Source: Candidatus Gastranaerophilales bacterium
GTDB taxonomy: Bacteria > Cyanobacteriota > Vampirovibrionia > Gastranaerophilales > Gastranaerophilaceae
DNA: 64,000 nucleotides
Direction of reading: 5' to 3'
Assembly: GCA_900769645.1 (NCBI GenBank)
Contig: CAAGHI010000076.1
Location: 1 to 64,000, forward strand
Under the pieces are notes generated by a model. The model did not search any database. It saw nothing but the letters and a program-made list of their open reading frames with translations, and was not told where the DNA came from. The stretch's first letter is position 1; every line of letters begins with the position of its first letter. Positions 8,951 through 17,828 of the stretch are shown one piece after another. Both the position numbers and the translations under genes were made by a program.

Positions 8951-11900
8951 ATGAAGACACTTGGAATTAACAAAAAAAGAGTAATAGCATTTTTCTTAAG
9001 TTCATTGCTAATCATGCAGCAATCATTAACTTATCAAGTGTTAGCATCTACAATTACTGATGCAAGTGGCAATCAAATTCAAAATGGTGGCGGTAATACT
9101 TGGAACATCAGACCTGATGCCGTAAATGGTAAAACTGGTTTCAAACAATTTGGCAAAATTGATTTGACTCAAGGTGATGTTTTAAACTTTATTTATAACT
9201 ATATTACGCAACAACAATCAGGCACCGGTAATGATTTGACATTAAAGACAGATACTTTTAATATTGATAATTTCATTGCTCTTGTTAATAGTGGAGTAAA
9301 TATTAACGGTATTGTTAATGCTTTGCAAAGTGTTAATGGTGCATTAAAAACAGATGGCAATTTGATGTTTATTTCTCCGGGCGGCATGGTTGTTGGTGCT
9401 TCCGGTGTTTTGAATGTTGGAAACTTGTCTGTTATTTCTCCAACTCAGTCTTCTTATGACAAATTGAAAGACAGCTTAGGTTTGCCTCAAACTCATAATT
9501 ATTATGCAACTGATTGGAAAGTAGATTACAATGCTGATAACCCATCAGCTTCTACAATTAAAATTACAGGTTACGATTATTCAAAAAACACTGCAGTTAC
9601 AACTGACAAAACATTTGACATGTCAACTCTAACTGATGGCAACGGTAACAAGTTAGTTCTTGGCGGTGATGCAATTACTGTAAATGGTAAAATTGCAGCT
9701 CGTGGAAATGTTGATATACAAGGCGGAACAATTGCTAATAACGGACTTTTGATTGCAGGTCTTGGCAATAGTTTCATGACAAGCAAAGAAGATGTTGCCA
9801 AAGGTACTGACGCATTGTTTAATGCACTTGTTAATGATAACATGACGACTGGCAATACATTTGTTGCAAACAATGGTAATATTTCAATCAAATCTGTTAC
9901 CGGCACTTCTGTCGGAAATGGTGCTGCTATCAAAAATTATGGCAAAGGAAGTATTACAATTGACAACTCTGGTGCTGACGGTATTTCTATTGCCGGAGAA
10001 GTTTCAAACCCTAACGGTGCGACAACAATTACTAACACAAATGGTGGTTTGTTAGTTGATTCAACTGGTTTAATCGCATCTGGTATTGGTGGTGCAGATT
10101 CTACTTTATTAGTTTCTAACACAGGCAACGGCGGTATGAACATAAAAGGTTCTGTTGTTGCAAATCATGGTAACAAAACTAACACAGTAAACTTTGTAAA
10201 CAAAAATTCTAATATGTCTATCGGTTCAACAGGCGTAAACAAAAATATTACTTCTAACGCTGATGTGAATATTGCAGTTACTGATGGAAACTTGTTGAAC
10301 AATGGTGTTGCAAAAACTTTGATTTATACAACCAACGGTGCTGATTTGAACGCAACTGTTACAAACGGCAGAATTGGTGAAGAAGTTGGTCCTTGTGCAG
10401 ATGGAGTTTGCACAGGTGTTGGCCCAAGCGGAAGAGATTTGACAAAATCTGTAAACACATCTATTGATGGTGTGATTACGGCAAAAAGCACAAAAGGAAC
10501 TAACACTTCCTTAATCAATATGGCAAGTTTAGACAAGAATATGAACGTCAACCAAATCAAGGCAGATGGTAGAGTTATTCTTCTTGCTGACGATGCTACA
10601 ACAAAAGGTGCAACAGCATACAGCATTGTAAACAGAACAAAAGATTCTAAAAATCCGAATGTTGAAGGCACAGGAATTTCACTTATCGCAAGCGGAAATA
10701 TTGGCGAAGCTAAAACATCTACAACTTCTGCAAAAGCTTTGACATTCAGACAAAACGGTTATTCATACAACAGAGCAGGTGATGACGCTCGTGATCCACA
10801 CGTAATTGATGATATCAACAAATCAGGTAACGGCGTTGATATGTTGGCAATCGGCAACATCGATGTTAAAGGTATGGACGCCGAAGGCGGCACAAAACTT
10901 GCTACTAAAGCTTGTGCAATTATTTCAAGAACAGGCGATATCAATGCAGAGTTCTCAGGAGATGTTTATGTTGGCGAAACAACTGCTGCTAACAACATTA
11001 ATCTAACAACTCGTGGCAAAAATATGTATGTTGACCACTTGGGCGAAGTTCCTTCTTACGCAGAAGATTACTACGGACCAAACACAAATATTCACCCTGA
11101 AAGAGCAAAATTGGTTGCACTTGACTTGGGTACAAAATGGATTGATTCTGAAAATCCTGAATACAAAAGCGCAGCAGATTCAACAATTATTGTTAAAAAC
11201 GGTACATTGAGAGGTGACGGCAACAAACGTCCTTCTGGTGATCAAGATTTGATGATGGTTGCAGATAACGCTTATGCTGGTGGCTACTACTTCAATATGG
11301 GCAAACACCGTAACGGCGGTAAATCAACAGTTGTTAAAGACCCTACAACAAATACTTTGACAAACGCAAATGATGCTGATACTCCGATTTCAATCAGAGG
11401 TAAAGCTGTTAGACCGGACGATGTTACAGCAATCGGTCAAAATAAAGATGACAGAAACTACTACTACGGTGGCAGTGAACAAGGTGAAGACCCTGGATAT
11501 GATGGGGTTACTGATCCGGATAAAAAAGGAACTGAAGAAGATGACGACAACTTGGTAGTTCCAAAAGATGAAAAAGAATATCCGCTAGATACAGATACTG
11601 ATACAGATATTGATACCGATACAGATATCGATATGGACACTGATACGGATACAGACTTGGATACAGATACCGATATCGATACAGACACAGATAATGATAC
11701 TGACAACGATACCGATACAGATATGGACACTGATAACGATACAGATACCGATACAGATACGGATACAGACACTGACACAGATATTGATACCGACAACGAT
11801 ACTGATACAGATACTGACTTAGACACAGATACTGATATTGATACCGATATCGATACAGACACAGATAACGATACTGATAACGATACAGATACTGATATTG

Positions 11901-12565
11901 ATACGGATTCTGACACAGATACAGATACCGACACGGATACAGATACAGATGCAGACACAGATACTGACTCTGATACCGATTTGGATTCCGACAGTGATAC
12001 AGATACTGATTTAGATTCAGATATTGATACTGATACAGATATGGATACTGATAACGATACAGATACTGACGTTGACCCTGATCCGGACCCTGAACCAAAA
12101 CCTGATCCTGAACCTGAACCAAAACCAACTCCTGAACCAGAGCCTGAAAGAAAAGTTGATTTCAAAGATATTTACAAACAACGTGTTGTAAGTGACAGAG
12201 TTGACTCAATCGATAAACGTCAATATATGAGATTTAATACAATGGATAATCAAAATCCGATTACATTTGAATCAAGTAACAATGTAGTTTCAATCTCAGA
12301 CATTTCAAGAGGTGGGGTATCATTAACCCACAAAGGCAAATTGAAAGTCGGTGACGTTGTTCCGGTTCACCTTCAATACGGAGACTTGACAATCAATGCA
12401 AACGTAAAAATCGTATCAGCAAGTGATGTCAAAGCCGGAGGTAAGTTCATAGACTTAGACCAAGCAACAGCTAACAAGTTATTATACTTGAGCTTGTTAG
12501 AAAAGGATCAACCGATAGCACAAACTATTATGAACCAAAACGTTGCAACAACAATTGAAGAATAA
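8951..12565 (+). CDS. Exported adhesin-like protein with Asp-Thr repeat and C-terminal PilZ domain
   Basis: 1204 residues. A signal peptide (MKTLGINKKRVIAFFLSSLL, cleavage near VLAS) is followed by a filamentous-haemagglutinin-like N-terminal part (TWNIRPDAVNGKTGFKQF, then GNLMFISPGGMVVGASGVLN) and a long Asn/Gly/Thr-rich beta-helix-type region to ~860. Residues ~880-1040 are an almost pure Asp-x repeat (DTDTDTDID type), strongly acidic and likely calcium-binding. A Pro-Glu linker runs to ~1072. The last ~110 residues look like a PilZ domain: RQYMR at 1090-1094 (RxxxR) and DISRGG at 1117-1122 (DxSxxG). Exported adhesins with a PilZ domain are unusual because c-di-GMP is cytoplasmic. A terminator hairpin follows at once. 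Confidence 0.85.
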   Translation: MKTLGINKKRVIAFFLSSLLIMQQSLTYQVLASTITDASGNQIQNGGGNTWNIRPDAVNGKTGFKQFGKIDLTQGDVLNFIYNYITQQQSGTGNDLTLKTDTFNIDNFIALVNSGVNINGIVNALQSVNGALKTDGNLMFISPGGMVVGASGVLNVGNLSVISPTQSSYDKLKDSLGLPQTHNYYATDWKVDYNADNPSASTIKITGYDYSKNTAVTTDKTFDMSTLTDGNGNKLVLGGDAITVNGKIAARGNVDIQGGTIANNGLLIAGLGNSFMTSKEDVAKGTDALFNALVNDNMTTGNTFVANNGNISIKSVTGTSVGNGAAIKNYGKGSITIDNSGADGISIAGEVSNPNGATTITNTNGGLLVDSTGLIASGIGGADSTLLVSNTGNGGMNIKGSVVANHGNKTNTVNFVNKNSNMSIGSTGVNKNITSNADVNIAVTDGNLLNNGVAKTLIYTTNGADLNATVTNGRIGEEVGPCADGVCTGVGPSGRDLTKSVNTSIDGVITAKSTKGTNTSLINMASLDKNMNVNQIKADGRVILLADDATTKGATAYSIVNRTKDSKNPNVEGTGISLIASGNIGEAKTSTTSAKALTFRQNGYSYNRAGDDARDPHVIDDINKSGNGVDMLAIGNIDVKGMDAEGGTKLATKACAIISRTGDINAEFSGDVYVGETTAANNINLTTRGKNMYVDHLGEVPSYAEDYYGPNTNIHPERAKLVALDLGTKWIDSENPEYKSAADSTIIVKNGTLRGDGNKRPSGDQDLMMVADNAYAGGYYFNMGKHRNGGKSTVVKDPTTNTLTNANDADTPISIRGKAVRPDDVTAIGQNKDDRNYYYGGSEQGEDPGYDGVTDPDKKGTEEDDDNLVVPKDEKEYPLDTDTDTDIDTDTDIDMDTDTDTDLDTDTDIDTDTDNDTDNDTDTDMDTDNDTDTDTDTDTDTDTDIDTDNDTDTDTDLDTDTDIDTDIDTDTDNDTDNDTDTDIDTDSDTDTDTDTDTDTDADTDTDSDTDLDSDSDTDTDLDSDIDTDTDMDTDNDTDTDVDPDPDPEPKPDPEPEPKPTPEPEPERKVDFKDIYKQRVVSDRVDSIDKRQYMRFNTMDNQNPITFESSNNVVSISDISRGGVSLTHKGKLKVGDVVPVHLQYGDLTINANVKIVSASDVKAGGKFIDLDQATANKLLYLSLLEKDQPIAQTIMNQNVATTIEE
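11588..12070 (+). repeat. GATACAGATAC-type tandem repeat coding Asp-Thr
   Basis: A degenerate 6-bp-unit tandem array (GATACA, GATACT, GATACC, with GATATT, GATAAC and GATTTG variants) inside the adhesin gene, encoding about 161 residues that alternate Asp with mostly Thr. Third-base variation (ACA/ACT/ACC/ACG) suggests the array is old enough for silent drift. Such arrays can change length by slippage in whole codons. Confidence 0.9.
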
Positions 12566-12582
12566 TCAATAAAATCATTAAT

Positions 12583-12614
12583 AAACTGGGAACTTGAAAG
12601 AGTTCCCAGTTTTT
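12583..12614 (+). terminator. Intrinsic terminator of the adhesin gene
   Basis: AAACTGGGAACT pairs with AGTTCCCAGTTT around TGAAAG, followed by a T-run. It starts 18 nt after the stop codon. Confidence 0.9.
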
Positions 12615-12639
12615 ATGTTGAATGAAATATTAAAGAATA

Positions 12640-12765
12640 AATTAGATTCTGAACAAGACGAAAATCTACGCTGAACGCTTGATTTTTAGTCTTTTCAGAA
12701 TGACGTGAATTTTTACAAATTAAGAGCTACGTGCGTAGTACCTCCGAACTACAATCCGGAGTCTA
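12640..12765. repeat. Dispersed repeats overlapping the CDF stop codon
   Basis: Contains AGATTCTGAACAAGACG with TTTTCAGAATGACG (a large imperfect palindrome also found near 20447-20511), GCTACGTGCGTAG (12727-12739) and CCTCCGAACTACAATCCGGA (12741-12760). The TAG stop of the CDF gene (12763-12765) lies in the TAGACTCCGGA-type end of the last unit. Confidence 0.7.
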
Positions 12766-13650
12766 TTTCGTCTTACAACAAACTTCCGGTTCGGCATGAA
12801 TTAAGATATCGCAATTTCCGAGGCGTTTTTCAAGTAACTTTTCTACATCATCACAAATCTTGTGACAGTCGGAAATAGTCATGTTTTCAGGGAAAAGCAT
12901 CGTAACTTCAATATCTTTCAAAGGCCCTGAACGACGTGCTTTCAAATTTTTGAAGCCACGCAAACATTCATTATTATAGGATTTTATGATTGTTTTTATC
13001 GCCTCAATATCTTCTGTTGGCAAAGCCCCGTCAAGGAGGTTATTAAGCGTATCTTTTGAAATTACAAATCCGGCTTTCAAAACAAAAATAGCTACCAAAA
13101 TCGCAATTATCGGGTCCAAAATCGCAATTCCGGTTACTTTAATCAAGATCAACCCTAAAAGCACACCAAGTGACGAATAAACATCTGTTCTCAAATGTTC
13201 CCCGTCTGCGTGAAGAGAAACCGAGTCTGATTTCTTAGCAATCTTAAACAAATACGAACTTACTAAAATATTTGCAACAACCGCAAACAGCATTACCGCA
13301 ATGCCAAGTGAGGTGTCAACTTCAATTGTTTGGTGGAAAAACAGTTTTTTGCAGGCTTCCCAAATAATGAAAATCCCTGCGAAAACAATCAATCCGCCTT
13401 CGATAAATCCTGACATATCCTCGTATTTTCCGTGTCCAAACGGGTGAGTTTTGTCTGCCGGTTCAGACGATTTCATCACTGCAAAAAATGTTAAAACAGA
13501 TGCCAAAAAGTCACTCATTGAGTGAATTGCTTCTGAAATTATACTTATGCTGCCGGAAATTGAACCTGCGATGAATTTTAGAATAATTATGATTGCATTT
13601 GAGGTTATCGAAAGCCCTGCCGCTAATTTTTTTTCTTTAACAAGTTCCAT
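12763..13650 (-). CDS. Cation diffusion facilitator transporter
   Basis: About 295 residues; exports divalent metal (zinc, iron, manganese or similar) across the inner membrane by proton antiport. It has the family TM1-TM2 start (LSITSNAIIIILKFIAGSIS, then ISEAIHSMSDFLASVLT with HxxxD), a second metal-site helix (SVSLHADGEHLRTDVYSSLG, HxxxD), and a C-terminal ferredoxin-like cytoplasmic domain (~210-290) ending in CCKTK. The ATG at 13650 is used; a TTG 9 nt earlier is also possible and no strong ribosome site is seen. It follows the alkD-type gene after 9 nt, so they are probably co-transcribed. The stop codon is contributed by a dispersed repeat. Confidence 0.92.
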   Translation of the reverse strand: MELVKEKKLAAGLSITSNAIIIILKFIAGSISGSISIISEAIHSMSDFLASVLTFFAVMKSSEPADKTHPFGHGKYEDMSGFIEGGLIVFAGIFIIWEACKKLFFHQTIEVDTSLGIAVMLFAVVANILVSSYLFKIAKKSDSVSLHADGEHLRTDVYSSLGVLLGLILIKVTGIAILDPIIAILVAIFVLKAGFVISKDTLNNLLDGALPTEDIEAIKTIIKSYNNECLRGFKNLKARRSGPLKDIEVTMLFPENMTISDCHKICDDVEKLLEKRLGNCDILIHAEPEVCCKTK

Positions 13651-13659
13651 ATTTATCAA

Positions 13660-14340
13660 CTACTTTCTTTTCAAACATTTTAGCATGTTTTTAGTCGATT
13701 TTTCAACCCTTAAAGATTCACAAATTTTCTGAATTCCTTTGTTAAAAGTCCATTTATCCAATTTTGATTTTTTTAAATAAGCAAGCGTTTTTTCAGAAAA
13801 TTTTACATAACAAATTGAAAGTGCCCAAGCACAAGCCATTTGTGCATAATATCTTGTGTCTTTAAATTCATCAATGCATTTGAGGCAGTCATCAATATAG
13901 TTTTCGTTTATAAAATGTTCCAAAAGCATTACAAATGCGAAGCGAATATCGTATTCTTTGTCCGACTTAAAATACGGCTGAATAAATTTCCAAACAAGTT
14001 CTTGATTTTTGTCTGCGAATTTCAATCCAGCGCAAAAACAATCACACACAGACCAGTTGTCGATTTTGGGCACAAAATCTTTGGCAAGTTTTAGGATACT
14101 TTCAGGTTCATCTTTGACAAGTCCGATAACCATAGCCTGCAACATAGTTTCTTCCATATACTCAAATTCGCTCTGTTCAAGGAATTCTTGCCAATTTTCT
14201 TTGGTATAAATTTCTTTTGCAATTTTACGTAAAATTGGCAAACGTACACCCAAAACGTTTTCGATATTTGGAATTAGCGATTGTGAAAATTTTTTATAAT
14301 CTTTTTCTGCTTTTGATAAAATTTTTTGTTTTATATTCAT
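13660..14340 (-). CDS. DNA alkylation repair protein (AlkD-like)
   Basis: 226 residues, all helical HEAT-like repeats as in the AlkD DNA glycosylase family, which removes bulky or positively charged alkylated bases. Family landmarks are LGVRLPILRKIAKEIY near the N-terminus and DNWSVCDCFCAGLK, holding the Trp-Asp pair expected at the base-excision site, followed by YAQMACAWALSICYVKF. It has few introns of low complexity and a normal length. The next gene (CDF transporter) starts 9 nt after the stop. No link between the two activities is evident. Confidence 0.85.
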   Translation of the reverse strand: MNIKQKILSKAEKDYKKFSQSLIPNIENVLGVRLPILRKIAKEIYTKENWQEFLEQSEFEYMEETMLQAMVIGLVKDEPESILKLAKDFVPKIDNWSVCDCFCAGLKFADKNQELVWKFIQPYFKSDKEYDIRFAFVMLLEHFINENYIDDCLKCIDEFKDTRYYAQMACAWALSICYVKFSEKTLAYLKKSKLDKWTFNKGIQKICESLRVEKSTKNMLKCLKRK

Positions 14341-14344
14341 AGGT

Positions 14345-14448
14345 TTTGGTTTTAGTTATTTTTCAGAATGACGACAAAAGTAGTTGCATTTTTTGAAAAA
14401 TAACTTTTTCGAAACTGTCATTCCGGACTCCGATCCGGACTCTTTTTT
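14345..14448. repeat. Dispersed repeat upstream of alkD
   Basis: Contains TTCAGAATGACGACAAAAGT (14363-14382) followed by ACTGTCATTCCGGACTCCGA (14413-14432) and a T-run. The same order of motifs occurs at 16735-16800 and 60053-60130, so these are parts of one composite unit. The CCGGACTCCGATCCGG hairpin plus T8 here could also terminate transcription on the plus strand. Confidence 0.7.
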
Positions 14449-14470
14449 TTAGAATAACGAATTCATATCT

Positions 14471-14947
14471 TTAATATCTCTTCAACAACACCACTGCCTG
14501 TGCCTCAATTGCAAGTTCTTGTCCGACGGCGTCCATTTTTTCATTGGTTTTTGCCTTAATCGAAAGTCTGTCCGGTTCGATTTCTAAAATCGCACAAAGC
14601 ACATCTTTCATTTTCGGAATATACGGCATCATTTTCGGTTGTTGAGCGATAATGTTGCTGTCGATGTTTTCTATAACGTATTTTTTTTCTTTAATAAGTT
14701 TATAAACATCACGCAAAAGCACAGTACTGTCGGCATCTTTGTACAACTCACTTGTATCCGGAAAAAGTGTTCCGATATCAGAAAGAGCCAAGGCGCCGAG
14801 CATCGCATCAATAATTGCGTGGATTAAAACATCTGCATCAGAATGCCCCAAAAGCCCCTTTTCGTGCGTTATTTTAACTCCGCCGATTATCAAATCTCTG
14901 CCTGTCGTGAGTTTGTGAATATCATATCCTATACCAATTCTGTACAT
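14471..14947 (-). CDS. ispF: 2-C-methyl-D-erythritol 2,4-cyclodiphosphate synthase
   Basis: 158 residues, the usual length. Cyclises CDP-methylerythritol 2-phosphate in the MEP isoprenoid pathway; acts as a trimer with Zn. Metal ligands appear in IGYDIHKL (Asp and His near residues 8-10) and LLGHSDADVLIHAI (His near 42), and the C-terminus has the KAKTNEKMDAVGQ motif. The ATG at 14947 is chosen because AAAGGAG lies 5 nt upstream; an earlier in-frame GTG lies upstream of that site. ispE is 29 kb away at 43968. Not part of an ispD-ispF pair in this window. Confidence 0.95.
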   Translation of the reverse strand: MYRIGIGYDIHKLTTGRDLIIGGVKITHEKGLLGHSDADVLIHAIIDAMLGALALSDIGTLFPDTSELYKDADSTVLLRDVYKLIKEKKYVIENIDSNIIAQQPKMMPYIPKMKDVLCAILEIEPDRLSIKAKTNEKMDAVGQELAIEAQAVVLLKRY

Positions 14948-15021
14948 AATTTCTCCTTTGTTATTCACAATTTTTTGTTTTCGCCAAAAATAGAAAAAGT
15001 TGGCAACGAAACAATACCAGT

Positions 15022-16635
15022 TTATCTGTAAATCTCTTCACGTTTTTTCAAAACGACCGGATTTTTGAGATATTCATCGTATTTGTTGCGCATATTAATA
15101 TAGCCTTTTGGTGAAATTTCAATAATTCTGTCGGCAACTGTTTGGATTAGTTGGTAATCCTGCGATGTAAACAAAATTGTCCCTGGGAAGTCAATTAGAG
15201 CATTGTTTAGTGCCGTAATGCTTTCCAAGTCAAGGTGGTTTGTCGGTTCGTCAAAAATCATTACGTTAGCTTCCGCAATCATCATTTTTGCAAAAAGGCA
15301 TCTGACTTTTTCGCCACCTGACAGAACGCTAACTTTTTTGTCTGCATCTTCTCCTGAAAACAGCATTCTTCCTAAATATCCGCGTAAAAAGTTTACGTGC
15401 TGATCCGGAGAATAATCCGAAAGCCATTCCATAATGGTTTTATTGTTTTCAAAATAGAAATTGTTGTCTTTTGGAAAGTATGAATGCGTTGCTGTAACGC
15501 CCCAAATTACTTCGCCACTATCAGGTTTAACCCTGTCCTCTAAAATGTCAAAGAGGTTTGAAATAATAAACGGGTCACGTGCGATGAAGGCAACTTTTTC
15601 ACCTTGATTAATTTCAAAACTCAAGTTTTTGATTAAAAGTTCGCCATCGACAGTTTTGTACAAGTTTTTAACCTGCAAAACATCTTTCCCCGGAATTTTG
15701 TTATAAGTAAAACGAATTCTCGGATATTGTCTTGATGATGGTTTAATTTCTTCAAGTGACAATTTGTCGAGCATATTTTTTCTGGAAGTTGCTTGTTTTG
15801 CCTTAGAGGCATTGGCGCTGAAACGTGCAATAAATGCCTTCAATTCTTCCATTTTTTCTTCGGTTTTCTTGTTCTGTTCTTCTTTTTGCTTTTTGATTAA
15901 TTGGCTTGCTTGCGACCAGAACGAGTAGTTTCCGGTATAAAGTTGAATATTTTTGTAATCAATATCTGCCATGTGCGTGCAAACATTGTCCAAAAACTGT
16001 CTGTCGTGCGAAACAACGATTACGAGGTTTGGAAAGTTAATCAAAAACTCTTCCAACCAAGCAATTGTATTCAAATCCAAGTGGTTTGTCGGTTCATCAA
16101 GCAATAAAATATCCGGATTACCAAACAAAGCTTGCGCCAATAATACACGAACTTTTTCGCTACCTGAAAGCTCTGACATCAATTCATAATGCATCTCATC
16201 AGGAATTCCCAAGTCAGATAACAATGACGCCGCCATAGCCTCTGCTTGCCAGCCGTCAAGTTCTGCAAATTCTTCTTCCAAGTGTGCAACTTTAATGCCG
16301 TCTTCGTCGTTGAAATCAGGTTTTGCGTAAAGTGCGTCACGCTCTTGCATAATGTCATAAAGCTTTTTGTGCCCCATAATTACGGTGTCAATAACTTTGT
16401 AATTGTCGAATGCAAAGTGATCTTGGCGAAGAACAGCGATACGTTGTCCTTTTGAAATATGAACTTCACCTGATGTCGGTTCGATTTCACCTGAAAGAAC
16501 TCTCAACAAAGTACTTTTGCCTGCTCCGTTTGCGCCAATAACGCCGTAGCAGTTCCCTGGGGTAAATTTAATACTAACGTTTTCAAAAAGTGTTTGTGAC
16601 CCAAATCTAACGGTCAATTTATCTGTTGTAATCAT
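15022..16635 (-). CDS. ABC-F family ATPase (YkpA/YbiT type)
   Basis: 537 residues with two ABC domains and no membrane part; the family acts on the ribosome in translation. Half 1 is intact: GVIGANGAGKST (Walker A), LSGSEKVRVLLAQAL (signature), ILLLDEPTNHLDLN (Walker B), VVSHDRQF (H-loop). The linker has the ABC-F helices (FIARFSANASKAKQATSR). In half 2 the signature LSGGEKVRCLF and Walker B FDEPTNHLD are kept, but Walker A reads FIARDPFIISN and the H-loop is FTSQDYQL, so this site is degenerate. A weakened second Walker A is, from memory, also seen in B. subtilis YkpA. The -10 TGCTAAAAT (16643-16651) puts transcription start 1 nt before the ATG, with no Shine-Dalgarno. Confidence 0.92.
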   Translation of the reverse strand: MITTDKLTVRFGSQTLFENVSIKFTPGNCYGVIGANGAGKSTLLRVLSGEIEPTSGEVHISKGQRIAVLRQDHFAFDNYKVIDTVIMGHKKLYDIMQERDALYAKPDFNDEDGIKVAHLEEEFAELDGWQAEAMAASLLSDLGIPDEMHYELMSELSGSEKVRVLLAQALFGNPDILLLDEPTNHLDLNTIAWLEEFLINFPNLVIVVSHDRQFLDNVCTHMADIDYKNIQLYTGNYSFWSQASQLIKKQKEEQNKKTEEKMEELKAFIARFSANASKAKQATSRKNMLDKLSLEEIKPSSRQYPRIRFTYNKIPGKDVLQVKNLYKTVDGELLIKNLSFEINQGEKVAFIARDPFIISNLFDILEDRVKPDSGEVIWGVTATHSYFPKDNNFYFENNKTIMEWLSDYSPDQHVNFLRGYLGRMLFSGEDADKKVSVLSGGEKVRCLFAKMMIAEANVMIFDEPTNHLDLESITALNNALIDFPGTILFTSQDYQLIQTVADRIIEISPKGYINMRNKYDEYLKNPVVLKKREEIYR

Positions 16636-16642
16636 AAGTTTA

Positions 16643-16651
16643 ATTTTAGCA
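16643..16651 (-). promoter_or_regulatory. Extended -10 of the ABC-F gene
   Basis: Minus-strand TGCTAAAAT. By the usual spacing the start of transcription falls at 16636, one base before the ATG at 16635. Confidence 0.6.
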
Positions 16652-16689
16652 TAAATACTTTAAAAAGCTACATTAAAAATTTTGTATGT

Positions 16690-16850
16690 GTTAATTAATA
16701 CATGTATGAATGTTGTTCGCGCTACTTACGACTAAAGTATTTACAATTTTCACAAAACAACTAACCTGTAACTGTCACTCCGGACTCCGATCCGGAGTCT
16801 ATTATTGAATTTGTTAATAATTTGTTAATAGATTCTGAATAGCAAGAAAA
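16690..16850. repeat. Composite dispersed repeat between ABC-F and the 320-aa gene
   Basis: Holds CATGTATGAATGTTGTTCGC, a degenerate GCGCTACTTACG copy, AACTGTCACTCCGGACTCCG with CGATCCGGAGTCTATTA (16770-16803), and AGATTCTGAATAGCAAGAAA (16830-16849), which runs up to the stop codon of the following minus-strand gene. The same order occurs near 60060-60170. Confidence 0.75.
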
Positions 16851-16851
16851 A

Positions 16852-17814
16852 TTAATGCTTGTTACTATTATTTTTATTGTCAAATCTGTCTGCCAAAAAC
16901 GTTGAGATGAAAGGGATTATCATATAATAAATTCCGCCTAAGATTAATGCAGGTTTGACGATTTTTATTCCTTCAATGTATTTGTCCAAGTTTTTAGATT
17001 TTGCATTGGCGGCTTTAAATTTTTCTATAAATTTTTCAGTAGATTTTTCAGAGGCTTTGTTGAGCGCATATCCGCCACCGATACACAGACCCGTTGAAAT
17101 TGCCGAATTATAAATAAGTGCACGTTTTCTATCCTCTTCAATTCCTTTGCTTTTGGTGGTTTGTCTAATAAAAACACCAGTTGCTAAAGCGTCTGTCATT
17201 GCCATCAAATGCATTGGAAAATTCGTATTATGGAATTTGTCCGTAAGTTTTTGCACAAAAGACGAGTCGATGATTTTTCCCACTCCTTTGGCTAAAAGAT
17301 TTTTCCCTGTGAAGCTGACATCTTTTTTCTTGTTTGGATTTTTGCCGTTCACATCTTTTTTAGGAAAAATTTTTGACATAAAAGGCGGAATTAGTGCGCA
17401 CGTCAACATTGATTTTGGGGTAACAACTAAAAATCCCAGTCCGAGTTTGAAAAGTTGGGTTGCAAATTTGTATTTTGATGAAGAGGTTAAAGGTTTGTCA
17501 CTGTCTTTTAAAGTTTTAATAGCTTTTTTAGATAAATATTCTGTCGGATTTTGGTCAATTTTTTTTACCGCATTTGCAAACGGTTTCGATACCAAAAGCA
17601 TCATCAAATAACCTGCAGCGCTTGATGCAAATGAGCGAACGCAGGCGTATTTTTTGTTTTCTTTGTCCGTTTTGGGGGTTGCCATAATCGCAATTGGACG
17701 AGCGACGGTTGAAAGTACGAAAGATGTTGTTGCGCCAAACAATAAACTATTGTCTGCTGCAAATTTCAAACTCTTTTTAAAAATTTTATTTGTGTAAATT
17801 TGTTGTACTTTCAT
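16852..17814 (-). CDS. Hypothetical membrane protein, 320 aa
   Basis: Family not recognised. It has several hydrophobic segments (LLFGATTSFVLSTVARPIAI, ASSAAGYLMMLLVS, LGLGFLVVTPKSMLTCALIP, and ALILGGIYYMIIPFISTFLA near the C-terminus) separated by Lys-rich loops, consistent with an inner-membrane protein. An internal loop holds KKDVSFTGKN, a motif that resembles the SFSGR and TFTGA motifs at the N-terminus of two other hypothetical proteins here. It has no Shine-Dalgarno; a TATAAT (17823-17828) lies 8 nt before the ATG, so a leaderless mRNA is likely. It diverges from pnuC. Confidence 0.65.
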   Translation of the reverse strand: MKVQQIYTNKIFKKSLKFAADNSLLFGATTSFVLSTVARPIAIMATPKTDKENKKYACVRSFASSAAGYLMMLLVSKPFANAVKKIDQNPTEYLSKKAIKTLKDSDKPLTSSSKYKFATQLFKLGLGFLVVTPKSMLTCALIPPFMSKIFPKKDVNGKNPNKKKDVSFTGKNLLAKGVGKIIDSSFVQKLTDKFHNTNFPMHLMAMTDALATGVFIRQTTKSKGIEEDRKRALIYNSAISTGLCIGGGYALNKASEKSTEKFIEKFKAANAKSKNLDKYIEGIKIVKPALILGGIYYMIIPFISTFLADRFDNKNNSNKH

Positions 17815-17821
17815 TGCAATT

Positions 17822-17828
17822 TATTATA
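17822..17828. promoter_or_regulatory. Shared -10 element of divergent promoters
   Basis: TATTATA. On the minus strand 17823-17828 reads TATAAT, with +1 expected at 17816, 2 nt before the 320-aa gene. On the plus strand 17822-17827 reads TATTAT, with +1 near 17834, 6 nt before the pnuC ATG at 17840. Both genes would use overlapping -10 boxes. Confidence 0.5.

Noticed and set aside
11464..12165. Long minus-strand frames of Ser-Val or Tyr-Gln repeats opposite the adhesin
   Set aside because: They are the complement of the Asp-Thr coding repeat, with no ribosome site or independent support.
15022..16635. Degenerate second Walker A in the ABC-F protein as evidence of a pseudogene
   Set aside because: The frame is intact and, as far as I recall, B. 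subtilis YkpA-type members have the same weakened site.
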